DNA of 64,000 nt from an uncultured Sphingomonadales bacterium (GCA_903832325.1 CAILBC010000043.1:62001-126000), one strand, 5' to 3'; positions 35,085 to 43,932 are shown, numbered from the stretch's first letter. Numbers and translations are program-made. Notes: generated from the letters alone by a model not told the origin.

Positions 35085-36620
35085 GTGAACCCGAATGCCG
35101 CCCCCCCGATCCTGCCGGTCCCGAACGCTGAAGTGCCTGCGCAGGATCAACCGCGCCGCCTGTTTCTGAAACAGCTGGCGGGCGCGGGGGCCGTGGCGCT
35201 GGCCATGGCCGAAGGGCTGGGCGCTTTGCCAGAGGCCGCGCCGCGCGCGCAGGCGGCCGAATATGTCTCGCGCCGGCCGGCACCTGCCGATCGCCGTTTC
35301 ACCAGCCCCGCGGTAGAGGCCGAAATCCGCCGCGTAGCCGGCTTGATCGCCGATCCTGAACTCGCCTGGGTCTATGCCAATTGTTATCCCAACACGCTCG
35401 ATACCACGGTCGAGGTTGGCCTGGCAGGCGGGCGGCCCGATACGTTCATCCTGACAGGCGACATTCCGGCGATGTGGCTGCGCGACAGTTCGGCGCAAGT
35501 CTGGGGCTATCTGCACCTCGCCAAGGATGATGCCGCGCTGCAGCGGCTTTACCGCGGGCTGATCGGCCGGCATGCGCGGTCCATCCTGATCGATCCTTAT
35601 GCCAATGCCTTTGCGCGCGATCCCGGGGCGAAATCGCCGTTGTGGTGGGTGGCGCAGGATGGCACGACGATGCGACCCGGTGTGGCCGAGCGCAAATGGG
35701 AAGTGGATTCGTTGTGCCACGTGGTGCGGCTGGCCTGGGGCTATTGGCGTGCCACGGGCGATGTGGCGCCGTTCGATGCCGAATGGCGCCGCGCCGCGCA
35801 GGCCATCGTGGCGACCTTTCGCACCGAACAGCGCAAGAACGGCACCAGCCCCTATCGCTTTTTGCGCAACACCACCAATCCGGCCGATACGCTGATGCTG
35901 AACGGCATGGGCGCGCCAACGCGCAAAGTCGGGCTGATCCATTCGATGTTCCGCCCGTCGGACGATGCCTGCGTCTATCCGTTCCTTGTCCCGGCCAACA
36001 TCTTTGCGGTGCAGGCGCTGCGCTGGCTGGCGCAGATTGCGGGCACGGTGCTGCACGATGCCACGCTTGCCAACGATGCGCTGGCGCTCGCGGCCGAAGT
36101 GGAGGGCGCGCTGGCGCGCAACGGGCGGATCGGGGACGGGGCCAATGGCGTATGGGCCTATGAAGTCGATGGCTTTGGCAACGCGCTGTTCATGGACGAT
36201 GCCAATGCGCCCAGCCTGTCGAGCCTGGCCTATCTCGGCTGCGTGCCGCGCAACGATCCGCTGTTTCGCCGTACCGAAGCGCGCTGCTGGAGCACGGCCA
36301 ACCCCTATTTCTTTGCCCAGGGCGGGCACGAAGGCATTGGCGGGCCGCATGTCGGGCTGGGGATGATCTGGCCGATGTCGCTGATGATCCACGCCATGAC
36401 ATCGGACGATCCGCGCATTGTCGCCACGTGCCTGGCCCAGCTGAAAACCAGCCACGGCGGCACCGGGTTCATGCACGAAGCGTTCGAGGCCGGAAATCCG
36501 ACGCATTATACGCGGCCCTGGTTTGCCTGGGCCAACGGCCTGTTTGGTGAGCTGGTGATCGATCTGGCCGCGCGCATGCCGCGCGTGCTGGCGGTGCCAC
36601 CGGCGCTCAGGCCGGGGTAA
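35085..36620 (+). CDS. GH125 exo-alpha-1,6-mannosidase-like protein, Tat-exported
   Basis: This 511-residue protein fits GH125 (formerly DUF1237), metal-independent exo-alpha-1,6-mannosidases of alpha/alpha-barrel fold. Motifs include GDIPAMWLRDSSAQVWGY, DSLCHVVRLAWGYWRATG, GLIHSMFRPSDDA and GGTGFMHEAFEAGNPTHYTR. A twin-arginine signal (RRLFLKQLAGAGAVALAMAE) starts about residue 24, so it is probably folded in the cytoplasm and exported by Tat. The start is GTG at 35085 with no clear ribosome site; the region back to the LysR stop has no stop in frame. Its last 14 bases overlap the convergent LysR gene. No other mannan genes are adjacent. Confidence 0.82.
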   Translation: MNPNAAPPILPVPNAEVPAQDQPRRLFLKQLAGAGAVALAMAEGLGALPEAAPRAQAAEYVSRRPAPADRRFTSPAVEAEIRRVAGLIADPELAWVYANCYPNTLDTTVEVGLAGGRPDTFILTGDIPAMWLRDSSAQVWGYLHLAKDDAALQRLYRGLIGRHARSILIDPYANAFARDPGAKSPLWWVAQDGTTMRPGVAERKWEVDSLCHVVRLAWGYWRATGDVAPFDAEWRRAAQAIVATFRTEQRKNGTSPYRFLRNTTNPADTLMLNGMGAPTRKVGLIHSMFRPSDDACVYPFLVPANIFAVQALRWLAQIAGTVLHDATLANDALALAAEVEGALARNGRIGDGANGVWAYEVDGFGNALFMDDANAPSLSSLAYLGCVPRNDPLFRRTEARCWSTANPYFFAQGGHEGIGGPHVGLGMIWPMSLMIHAMTSDDPRIVATCLAQLKTSHGGTGFMHEAFEAGNPTHYTRPWFAWANGLFGELVIDLAARMPRVLAVPPALRPG

Positions 36621-37569
36621 CGCCAAGATCGGCCATGCCCGGCAGGCGATCGGTGGCGATGCGCGCGCGGCAGAAATCGGCAAAGGCCGTCGCCGCGCGG
36701 GTCTGGCGCCGCGAACGCGCGGTCAGGATGCCAAGCTGCATCGGGGCAAAGGCTTCGTCGAGCGCCAGATAGGCCAGCGGTCGGCCATTGGCGGCCACCC
36801 GCGCGGCCGGGCGCGCGGTCATCAGCGCATAGCCCAGCCCGCTGCCGACCATCGACCGGATCGTTTCGGGCTGGTCCGATCGTGCGGCGGGCCGCATCGG
36901 CAGGCCGGCGGCATCGAACAGCGCGCGAAAGGTATCGCGGCTGACCGGCATGTCGAGCAGGATGAACGGGTCGTCCGCCAGATCGGCCAGCGCCACGGTC
37001 CTGCGCCCGGCCAGGGGGTGATCGGCCGCCACAACGACATGCGTGGGCAATTCGGCCAGGCATTCGAACGCGATATCGTCGGCCGCTTGCGCATAGCTGA
37101 GCGCCAGATCGATCTCGCCCTTGCGCAACCGGGCCACCAGTTCGGCTTCATCGTGCTCCACCATGGTCAGATCGACCCCGGGGTTGGCGGCGGCAAACCC
37201 GGCGACCAGTTCGGGCAGGATCAGCGGCGACAGCGTGCGGAACGCGCCGATGCGCAAGGGCCCCACCACGCCGCCCGCCCCGCCGCCCGCCCCGCCGCCC
37301 GCCATGTCGCGCGCCAGATTGCCCAGATCATCGGCTGTGCGCAGCAAATCGCGCGCGGCGATCAGCAGTCGCTCGCCCGCCGGGGTGGGTGACAGGCCCT
37401 GTGCATGGTGGCGCACAAACAGTTGCACCCCGAATTCATCCTCCAGCGCGGCAATCGCGGCGGAAATCGATGGTTGCGAAATGTGCACGCGCCCGGCAGC
37501 GAGCGTGACGCTGCCGGCTTCACCCGCGGCGACGAAATAGGCCAGTTGTTTCAGCGTGAAGCGGGTCAC
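36607..37569 (-). CDS. LysR-family transcriptional regulator
   Basis: This 320-residue regulator starts with a winged helix: FTLKQLAYFVAAGEAGSVTL, then VHISQPSISAAIAALEDEFG. The linker to the effector domain carries an unusual GGGAGGGAGG run encoded by a 12-bp tandem repeat. The GTG start at 37569 overlaps the stop of the DUF1028 gene by four bases (GTGA), so it is the last gene of the ArgE-like/FMO/RidA/DUF1028/LysR operon and is translated with it. It probably controls that operon, but being cotranscribed with its targets is less usual for a LysR protein than divergent placement. Confidence 0.85.
   Translation of the reverse strand: MTRFTLKQLAYFVAAGEAGSVTLAAGRVHISQPSISAAIAALEDEFGVQLFVRHHAQGLSPTPAGERLLIAARDLLRTADDLGNLARDMAGGGAGGGAGGVVGPLRIGAFRTLSPLILPELVAGFAAANPGVDLTMVEHDEAELVARLRKGEIDLALSYAQAADDIAFECLAELPTHVVVAADHPLAGRRTVALADLADDPFILLDMPVSRDTFRALFDAAGLPMRPAARSDQPETIRSMVGSGLGYALMTARPAARVAANGRPLAYLALDEAFAPMQLGILTARSRRQTRAATAFADFCRARIATDRLPGMADLGVTPA
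37269..37303. repeat. 12-bp tandem repeat encoding a Gly/Ala linker
   Basis: CGCCGCCCGCCC is repeated about 2.9 times inside the LysR gene. On the coding strand it gives four-residue Gly-Gly-Gly-Ala steps in the linker between DNA-binding and effector domains. Gain or loss of a unit would keep frame. Confidence 0.7.
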
Positions 37570-38246
37570 AGATCGCCCGGCACGCCATAACTGGGCGCAT
37601 CGGCCGGATCGAGCGCGCGGGTGACATAGGCGTCCATCTGCGGCTGCCACAGCGTCCACAACTTGCGCAAGCCCGCGATTGGCGCGTGATCGGCCCAATC
37701 GACACGCAAATCGACCAGCGGCCAGGGTTGATCCGCCACGATCAGCAGCCCGGCGGAATGGACCGGGCCCGCTTCGCCGCCGGCATCGAGCGCAGCCTCC
37801 AGCGCAAAGAGCAGCCGTTCGCCCAGGTGCGCGGCAGGGTCGGCGGCAAAGGCGGCGACCATCGCGGGCAGGACCTGGTCGCTGGCCAGCATGTTGCCCG
37901 CCGCCACGGCATCCCGGCCCGCACAATGCCCGTTGCGCCCCAGCGCGCGCGCGCCGCTGAACCCGGCCGGCGCGCCGCTCGTGCCGATCGCCGTCACTTG
38001 CCGCCACGGCGCATGATCGCCCGCCGCGCCCGCCAGCGCGGAAACGGCGGCATCGGCGGCAAACCCGCGCGCCATCAGATCAAGCCCCGATGGGCCAAGG
38101 CGCGGATCGGTCACGTTCTGCGTGGCCACCGCGCCCACCCCGGCGCGCGCATGGGCACAGCGCGCGGCCACGGCGGGGCTGGACGAAGACAGCGCCACAC
38201 CGAACTGGCCGGTGCGCGCGCATCGCGCGACGATCGAAAAGGTCAT
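37566..38246 (-). CDS. DUF1028 (Ntn-hydrolase-like) protein
   Basis: This 226-residue protein starts MTFSIVARCARTGQFGVALS and has TQNVTDPRLGPSGLDLMARG and GNMLASDQVLPAM, the DUF1028 pattern. The family has the Ntn-hydrolase fold; its substrate is not firmly known, though members often lie with RidA and amino-acid catabolism genes, as here. The ATG at 38246 overlaps the RidA stop by four bases. The longer frame to 38411 lies within the RidA gene and is rejected. Confidence 0.82.
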   Translation of the reverse strand: MTFSIVARCARTGQFGVALSSSSPAVAARCAHARAGVGAVATQNVTDPRLGPSGLDLMARGFAADAAVSALAGAAGDHAPWRQVTAIGTSGAPAGFSGARALGRNGHCAGRDAVAAGNMLASDQVLPAMVAAFAADPAAHLGERLLFALEAALDAGGEAGPVHSAGLLIVADQPWPLVDLRVDWADHAPIAGLRKLWTLWQPQMDAYVTRALDPADAPSYGVPGDL

Positions 38247-38656
38247 GGTATCACCGCCGTCGCCTCGATTTCGACCAGCCATTCGGGCCGGGCGAGGGCG
38301 GACACGACAAGACCGGTGGAAACCGGAAACACGCCTTTCAGCCAGGCGCCCATTTCGCGATAGACATCTTCGCGATAGCGGATGTCGATCAGATAGACGA
38401 CCACGCGGCACACGTGGGAAAGATCGCCGCCGGCCTCGGCCATCAGCAGCGCGATATTTTCCATCGCCTTGCGCGTCTGCAGCGTGGCATCGCCGATATG
38501 CAGGCTTTCGCGCGTATCAAGGTCCTGCGAAATCTGGCCGCGCACAAACACCGTGCGCCCGCTGGCGACAACCGCCTGGCACAGATCGTTGTCCAGTTTC
38601 TGTTCGGGATACGTTTCGCGCGTGTTGAACGGGCGGATGCGGGTGTGGACGGGCAT
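38243..38656 (-). CDS. RidA/YjgF-family enamine/imine deaminase
   Basis: This 137-residue protein has FVRGQISQDLDTRESLHIGD, TRKAMENIALLMAEAGGDLSH and the RidA terminal pattern of ARPEWLVEIEATAV. Family members hydrolyse reactive imines or enamines made by amino-acid oxidation to the keto product and ammonia. GAGGAG lies 6 bases before the ATG. The gene lies between a flavin monooxygenase and DUF1028, so it may deaminate an imine made by the monooxygenase. The usual family arginine that contacts the carboxylate appears replaced (ARPEWLVEIE keeps only the preceding Arg), so subgroup assignment is uncertain. Confidence 0.88.
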   Translation of the reverse strand: MPVHTRIRPFNTRETYPEQKLDNDLCQAVVASGRTVFVRGQISQDLDTRESLHIGDATLQTRKAMENIALLMAEAGGDLSHVCRVVVYLIDIRYREDVYREMGAWLKGVFPVSTGLVVSALARPEWLVEIEATAVIP

Positions 38657-38665
38657 GGGGGCTCC

Positions 38666-39910
38666 TCAGGCGGGGATCGGCGCGGTTTCGCGCGCGGCAA
38701 TATGGTCGGCCAGCCAGGCGGCATCGTGCCACACGCCCCAGATGAACGCAGAGGCGCGGCGCGACAGTCCGGGAAGGCCCACAAAATGGAGGCCCGGAAC
38801 CGCCGTGACGCCGCGTTCGTGGCGCGGGCTGCCATCGGGCTTGAACACGTCGCATTCGATCCAGCCATAATCCGACGCATAGCCGGTGGCCCACACGACC
38901 GAGGTTATGCCCGCCGCGGCCAGATCGAGCGTGATTGCCGGATCACTGACACAGGGCGGATCGGGGCGGATCACGTATGCTTCGGGTTCTTCGGGCAAAT
39001 CCAGCCCTTCGCGCGCGACATAGGCGTCGGATTGGCGCAACGTGGCCAGGTAATCGGCGTCACCCGCCGCGATGTTCGCTTTCAGATCGTCGGAAAAGTG
39101 CAGGCGCCCATCGGCATAGGCGGTGGCGCGCCCCACCAGCGTGATGCCCGACGCCGCCAGTTCGCGAAAATCGACTGTCGCCCCGCCATGCGCCCCGCTG
39201 ACCGCGATGGTCACGTGCGGGCCGCTGGTTTCCACCGGCTTTTCATCCCATTTGCCCAGCACGCCCAGCCACCAGACGAAATCGCGCCCGCGATAGCGGC
39301 GCGGCGGGCGGTTGTGTGGCCCCACCGCGAGCCAGGTCGGGCGGCCGGCGCGGTTCAGTTCATCGGCAATCTGCACGCCCGATGATCCCGCGCCGATCAC
39401 CAGCACGCCGCCTGCGGGCAATTGTGCCGGATTGCGATAATCGGCCGAATGGATCTGCTCGAGCCCGGCGCTGTCGGGGATCAGCGGCGGGATGACCGGG
39501 GTGTGGAATGCGCCCGTTGCCACGATCACGTTGTGCGCGATGATCGTGTCACCGCCATCGGTTTCGGCCACGAACCGGCCATCGGCGGCGCGCGTCAGCC
39601 GGCGCACATCGACCCCGGTGCGGATCGGCGCGGCAAAATTTTCGGCATAGCGCACCAGATAATCCGCCACTTCCTCCTTGGGCGCGAACGCATCGGGCGC
39701 GGTGTGCGAAAACGTCTGGTTGGGAAAGCGGTCGTGCCAGGCCGGGCCATTGGCGACGAGCGAATCCCATCGGCGCGTGCGCCAGTGTTCGGCCACGCGC
39801 GCGCGCTCCACCACGATATGCGGCTGGCCCAGGCGGGTCAGATGCTCGCTGGCGGCAATGCCGGCCTGTCCGCCGCCAATCACCAGCGTTCCGGTTTCTT
39901 CGCTGCTCAT
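38666..39910 (-). CDS. Flavin-containing monooxygenase / NAD(P)-FAD oxidoreductase
   Basis: This 414-residue flavoprotein has an N-terminal FAD Rossmann motif (VIGGGQAGIAASEHL), ERARVAEHWRTRRWDSL, an ATGAFHTP hinge and a second NADPH-type Rossmann motif (VIGAGSSGVQIADEL). This two-dinucleotide-fold layout is that of class B monooxygenases (FMO/CzcO type) that N- or S-oxygenate small molecules. It lies 9 bases upstream of the RidA gene in the same operon. Oxidation of an amine or amino acid followed by RidA deamination is a reasonable guess. The substrate is unknown. Confidence 0.83.
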   Translation of the reverse strand: MSSEETGTLVIGGGQAGIAASEHLTRLGQPHIVVERARVAEHWRTRRWDSLVANGPAWHDRFPNQTFSHTAPDAFAPKEEVADYLVRYAENFAAPIRTGVDVRRLTRAADGRFVAETDGGDTIIAHNVIVATGAFHTPVIPPLIPDSAGLEQIHSADYRNPAQLPAGGVLVIGAGSSGVQIADELNRAGRPTWLAVGPHNRPPRRYRGRDFVWWLGVLGKWDEKPVETSGPHVTIAVSGAHGGATVDFRELAASGITLVGRATAYADGRLHFSDDLKANIAAGDADYLATLRQSDAYVAREGLDLPEEPEAYVIRPDPPCVSDPAITLDLAAAGITSVVWATGYASDYGWIECDVFKPDGSPRHERGVTAVPGLHFVGLPGLSRRASAFIWGVWHDAAWLADHIAARETAPIPA

Positions 39911-39929
39911 GCCGCATCCTCAATCTAAG

Positions 39930-40036
39930 CCCCTCCCCTTAAGGGAAGGGGTTGGGGTGGGGCCTGTCCCCACGCGCCAACACTGCGCAATTCGGACGGC
40001 CCCCACCCCCGGCCCCTCCCCTGAAGGAGAGGGGGG
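39930..40036. repeat. Pair of inverted REP-like GC-rich palindromes
   Basis: One arm (39930-39963, starting CCCCTCCCCTTAAGGGAAGG) is repeated in inverted, imperfect form at 39998-40034, with about 34 unique bases between. Each arm also folds on itself. The element fills the 191-base gap between the monooxygenase and ArgE-like genes, which shows nothing else. It may act as a mRNA stabiliser or attenuator between the two genes. Confidence 0.65.
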
Positions 40037-40101
40037 AAGACGGGATTGCCCTTCCGCATTGGTCTACGCGCACGCCTGCATTTACAAAAGAACGAAAAAT
40101 A

Positions 40102-41301
40102 TCACGCTTGCATCGGAAAAGCCGATTCAACCCCCGCTTCCAGCCGCTCGATCAGCCGCAGCAGCATCGCATCGCAGCGCGCGAGCTGGTCTTCGGTCAC
40201 GAATTCATCGGGTTTGTGCCCCTGGTCCATCGATCCCGGGCCGCAGATCACCGCAGGCACACCCAGCGTTTTTGCAAACAGCCCGCCTTCGGTGCCGAAC
40301 GCCAGCTTTATCTCGGGGCCATTGTGCCCCGACACCGCGCGCGCCAGCGCCAGTGCATGGGGATTGCGCGTGTCGAGCCCGGGATAGGTGTTGGTGGTTG
40401 CGATGGCGATCGCCGCCTCGGGAAATTGCGCGCGCCAGGGCGCAACGATCGCCTCGGCAGCGGCATGGATGCGCGCCTCGATCGCGGACACATCGTCGGC
40501 CGCCAGATCGCGGATCTCGAATTCCAGCGTGCAGGCATTGGGCACGATGTTCAGCGCCTCGCCGCCGTGGATCGTGCCGACATGGATCGTGGAATAGCCC
40601 ACGTCATAGGCGGGATCGGGCACAGTCCGGGCAATCAGGTCCTCCTGCAATTCGCGCAGCGCGGTGATGAAATCGCTCGCCAGATAGATCGCGTTCAGCC
40701 CTTGCGGGGTGAGCGCCGAATGCGCCGCGCGGCCGGTGAATGTGGCGCGGTACGATGATTTGCCCTTGTGCCCGCTGGCCAGCGCCAGCCCGGTCGGCTC
40801 ACCGATCCACACCAGCAGCGGCCGCACATCGCGCGCCGCCAGCATCGGCAGCAGCGATCGCACGCCGATGCAGCCGATTTCTTCATCGAACGAGATGGCC
40901 AGGTGCAGCGGCGTTTTCAGCGGGCGCTGCGCCGCGATCAGCACGGCGCGGATGGCCGAGGCGACAAACCCCTTCATGTCGGCCGTGCCACGCCCGTAAA
41001 GCCGGCCATCCTGCGCATGCAGCACAAACGGATCGCGGCTCCACGGCTGCCCGGCCACCGGCACGACATCGCTGTGCCCCGACAGCACGACACCGCATCT
41101 GTCCCCGGGCCGATCATCCGGCCCCACGCTGATCCACATGTTGGCATTATCGCCATCGTCGGTCAGCGTCACGCGTGCGCCGGCAGGTTCCACCAGCGAC
41201 CGGACATACTCGACCAGCGCCAGATTGCCGCTGCGGCTGACAGTGGGAAAGGCGATCAGGCGCTCGAGAATGGCGCGGGTATCGGGAAAGATGCTCGTCA
41301 T
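40102..41301 (-). CDS. ArgE-like M20 deacylase (acetylornithine deacetylase family)
   Basis: This 399-residue metallopeptidase-family hydrolase has VVLSGHSDVVPV (His), YGRGTADMKGF (Asp), ISFDEEIGCIG (Glu-Glu), WIGEPTGLALASGHKG and a late CGPGSMDQGHKPDE. It resembles acetylornithine deacetylase and would remove an N-acyl group from an amino acid. The start at 41301 has AAGG 5 bases upstream; 41319 is also possible. It heads the operon that continues, after a palindromic element, into monooxygenase, RidA, DUF1028 and LysR genes. This suggests a catabolic N-acyl-amino-acid substrate rather than arginine biosynthesis. Confidence 0.85.
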   Translation of the reverse strand: MTSIFPDTRAILERLIAFPTVSRSGNLALVEYVRSLVEPAGARVTLTDDGDNANMWISVGPDDRPGDRCGVVLSGHSDVVPVAGQPWSRDPFVLHAQDGRLYGRGTADMKGFVASAIRAVLIAAQRPLKTPLHLAISFDEEIGCIGVRSLLPMLAARDVRPLLVWIGEPTGLALASGHKGKSSYRATFTGRAAHSALTPQGLNAIYLASDFITALRELQEDLIARTVPDPAYDVGYSTIHVGTIHGGEALNIVPNACTLEFEIRDLAADDVSAIEARIHAAAEAIVAPWRAQFPEAAIAIATTNTYPGLDTRNPHALALARAVSGHNGPEIKLAFGTEGGLFAKTLGVPAVICGPGSMDQGHKPDEFVTEDQLARCDAMLLRLIERLEAGVESAFPMQA

Positions 41302-41434
41302 CTGTGCCTTGTTGCGCAAATTCCGGGCGCGCGCACGTCGAAAGTTTGCCCCAATGGTGCCTGCAGGTCACCAGGGGGTGTCCTTTAAAACACTTGCCCG
41401 GCATTTTGCACGGTCGTAACCCGGCGCCCTGTCC

Positions 41435-41453
41435 GCCCCCGGTTGCCGGGGGC
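41435..41453. other. Strong hairpin in the leader of gcdH
   Basis: GCCCCCGG pairs perfectly with CCGGGGGC over a three-base loop, ending 25 bases before the gcdH ATG. It is also just upstream of the divergent ArgE-like gene. It could act in the mRNA leader or be a remnant palindrome; no U-tract follows. Confidence 0.45.
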
Positions 41454-41478
41454 TCCACCTGATAAAAGGCACTGCGCC

Positions 41479-42663
41479 ATGGCCGGCATGACCCGTTTCG
41501 ATTGGAGCGATCCGTTCAACCTCGAAGGACAATTGACCGAGGAAGAGCGCATGATCCGCGATGCGGCCAAGGCCTATGCCGAGGACAAGCTGCAGCCGCG
41601 CGTGATCAAGGCGTGGAGCGAAGAGACCACCGATGTGGGCATCTTTCGCGAAATGGGCGAACTGGGCCTGCTGGGCCCCACGGTATCGGAAACTTATGGC
41701 GGTGTGGGGGCGTCCTATGTCGCCTATGGCCTGATTGCGCGCGAGATTGAAAAGATCGATTCGGGCTATCGCAGCATGATGAGCGTGCAGTCGAGCCTCG
41801 TGATGTATCCCATCCATGCCTATGGTTCGGAAGAGCAGAAGCACAAGTATCTGCCCGGGCTGGCGCGCGGCGAACTGATCGGCTGCTTTGGCCTGACCGA
41901 GCCCGATGCCGGGTCTGATCCGGGCGGGATGATCACCCGCGCGCAAAAAATCGACGGCGGCTATCGCATTTCGGGCGCCAAGACGTGGATTTCCAACGCC
42001 CCGATTGCCGACGTGTTCGTCATCTGGGCAAAATCGGATGCGCATGGCGGCGCGATCCGTGGGTTCGTGCTGGAAAAGGGCATGGCCGGGCTGGTCGCGC
42101 CCAAGATCGGGGGCAAGCTCAGCTTGCGCGCCTCGATCACCGGGATGATCCAGATGGACAGCGTCGAAGTGGGCGAAGACGCGTTGCTGCCCCATGTCGA
42201 AGGGTTGAAGGGGCCGTTCGGCTGCCTCAACCGCGCGCGCTATGGCATTTCGTGGGGCGCTTTGGGTGCGGCGGAATTCTGCCTGCACGCCGCGCGCCAG
42301 TACGGGCTGGATCGCAAGCAGTTCGGCCGGCCGCTTGCCGCGACGCAATTGTTCCAGAAAAAGCTGGCCGACATGATGAGCGATATTGCGCTGGGGCTGC
42401 AGGCCAGCTTGCGCGTTGGCCGCCTGATGGATGATGGCCAGTTCGCGCCCGAAATGGTTTCGATCGTCAAGCGCAACAATGTCGGCAAGGCGCTCGATAT
42501 CGCGCGGATGGCGCGCGACATGCACGGCGGCAACGGCATTTCCGAAGAATACCAGGTGATGCGCCACCTCGCGAACCTGGAAACGGTCAACACCTATGAA
42601 GGCACGCATGATGTTCATGCGCTGATCCTGGGCCGCGCGATCACCGGCATCGCGGCGTTCTGA
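41479..42663 (+). CDS. gcdH: Glutaryl-CoA dehydrogenase
   Basis: This 394-residue acyl-CoA dehydrogenase has the GcdH-specific pattern: [54 protein letters not shown] and [12 protein letters not shown] (Glu is the catalytic base). It oxidises and decarboxylates glutaryl-CoA to crotonyl-CoA in lysine, tryptophan or glutarate degradation, using FAD and ETF. The ATG at 41479 gives normal length; a TTG at 41443 would run through a hairpin. The CoA-transferase gene follows after 2 bases, which suggests that free glutarate is activated here. Confidence 0.9.
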   Translation: MAGMTRFDWSDPFNLEGQLTEEERMIRDAAKAYAEDKLQPRVIKAWSEETTDVGIFREMGELGLLGPTVSETYGGVGASYVAYGLIAREIEKIDSGYRSMMSVQSSLVMYPIHAYGSEEQKHKYLPGLARGELIGCFGLTEPDAGSDPGGMITRAQKIDGGYRISGAKTWISNAPIADVFVIWAKSDAHGGAIRGFVLEKGMAGLVAPKIGGKLSLRASITGMIQMDSVEVGEDALLPHVEGLKGPFGCLNRARYGISWGALGAAEFCLHAARQYGLDRKQFGRPLAATQLFQKKLADMMSDIALGLQASLRVGRLMDDGQFAPEMVSIVKRNNVGKALDIARMARDMHGGNGISEEYQVMRHLANLETVNTYEGTHDVHALILGRAITGIAAF

Positions 42664-42665
42664 AC

Positions 42666-43796
42666 GTGACACCGCTGGCCGGGCTGAAAGTCGTCGAACT
42701 GGCGCGCGTGCTGGCGGGGCCCTGGGCCGGGCAGATCCTGGCCGACCTGGGCGCCGAAGTGACCAAAGTCGAAAGCCCCGAAGGCGATGATACGCGCACC
42801 TGGGGCCCGCCGTTCGTCACGTATGCCGATGGCAGCCGCGATGCCGCCTATTACCATGCGACCAATCGCGGCAAGCGGTCGCTGGTGGCCGATTTCACCA
42901 CGGCGCAGGGGCGCCAGCTGGTGCTCGATCTGGTGGCCGATGCCGATGTGCTGATCGAGAATTTCAAGCTGGGCGGTCTTGCCAAATATGGCCTCGATTA
43001 TGCCAGCCTGTCGGCGATCAACCCGCGGCTGGTCTATTGCTCGATCACCGGGTTCGGTCAGGATGGGCCCTATGCCCCGCGCGCCGGGTATGATTTCATC
43101 ATCCAGGGCCTGTCGGGGATCATGGACCTGACCGGCGATCCGGCCGGGTCGCCGCAGAAAATCGGCGTGGCCTTTGCCGATATCATGACCGGGCTCTATT
43201 CGGTGATCGCGATCCAGGCGGCGCTCGCGGCGCGTGAAAAGACCGGGCGCGGCGAACATGTCGATATGGCGCTGTTTGACGTGATGGTCGGCGTGCTGGG
43301 CAACCAGGCGCTGAACTATCTGGTGTCCGGCCTCAGCCCGACGCGCATGGGCAATGCCCATCCCAATGTTGCGCCATATGCGGTCTATCCCACCAGCGAT
43401 GGCTGGTTCATTCTGGCGGTGGGCAACGATGGCCAGTTTGCGCGGTTTTGCGCGGTGGCGGGGTGCCCCGATCTGGCGAAAGACCCGCGCTTTATCGGCA
43501 ACACCGCGCGGCTGGACAACCGCGCGGCGCTCGAAGACGCGATCCGCGCGGTAACGCGAAACTTTGCCCGCGACGATCTGCTGGCGCAACTGGCCGAGGC
43601 CGGCGTGCCCGCAGGCCCGATCAACACCGTGGCCGATGCCTTTGCCGATCCGCAGATCGTGGCGCGCGGCATGCAACTGGCGCTCCACGCCGATGACGGC
43701 ACCCCGATCCCCGGGGTGCGCAGCCCGATCCGCTTTGCCGGGATGGAGCTGGCCACCGACGCGCCTTCGCCGCGCAAGGGGCAGCACGGGGAATAG
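42666..43796 (+). CDS. CaiB/BaiF family CoA-transferase (possible glutarate CoA-transferase)
   Basis: This 376-residue family III CoA-transferase has VVELARVLAGPWAGQILADL, ATNRGKRSLVADF and DVLIENFKLGGLAKYGLDY. It also has SPQKIGVAFADIMTGLYSV, where the Asp matches the nucleophile that forms the acyl anhydride. The start is GTG at 42666, 2 bases after gcdH, so the two are cotranscribed. The context fits transfer of CoA to glutarate (as in human SUGCT), giving the substrate of GcdH; the acid specificity is inferred, not read from residues. Confidence 0.85.
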   Translation: MTPLAGLKVVELARVLAGPWAGQILADLGAEVTKVESPEGDDTRTWGPPFVTYADGSRDAAYYHATNRGKRSLVADFTTAQGRQLVLDLVADADVLIENFKLGGLAKYGLDYASLSAINPRLVYCSITGFGQDGPYAPRAGYDFIIQGLSGIMDLTGDPAGSPQKIGVAFADIMTGLYSVIAIQAALAAREKTGRGEHVDMALFDVMVGVLGNQALNYLVSGLSPTRMGNAHPNVAPYAVYPTSDGWFILAVGNDGQFARFCAVAGCPDLAKDPRFIGNTARLDNRAALEDAIRAVTRNFARDDLLAQLAEAGVPAGPINTVADAFADPQIVARGMQLALHADDGTPIPGVRSPIRFAGMELATDAPSPRKGQHGE

Positions 43797-43917
43797 CGCG
43801 AACCGCCATCTTTTGCGGCACCCCGGATCACGTCCAATTCGTCCACACAAATCCTGTGTGACGAAGGTGTTTGGCAGCAATCTGCGCCGCCAGCCCTTTT
43901 TTGCCGCACCGTAAAAA

Positions 43918-43932
43918 ATGTCTATACATATT
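43918..43932. promoter_or_regulatory. HutC-type operator before the hutD/ABC operon
   Basis: ATGTCTATACATATT: the 12-bp near-palindrome ATGTCTATACAT sits 50 bases before the hutD start. The identical 15 bases occur between hutF and hutI (54044-54058), and a variant occurs before the hutH paralogue (49211-49222). TGTnTAnACA-type sites are typical of GntR/HutC regulators. Confidence 0.7.

Noticed and set aside
43845-43860. CACACA/TGTGTG hairpin after the CoA-transferase gene as a terminator
   Set aside because: The stem is only six base pairs, mostly A/T and C/G alternation, and no U-tract follows; support is too weak to list.
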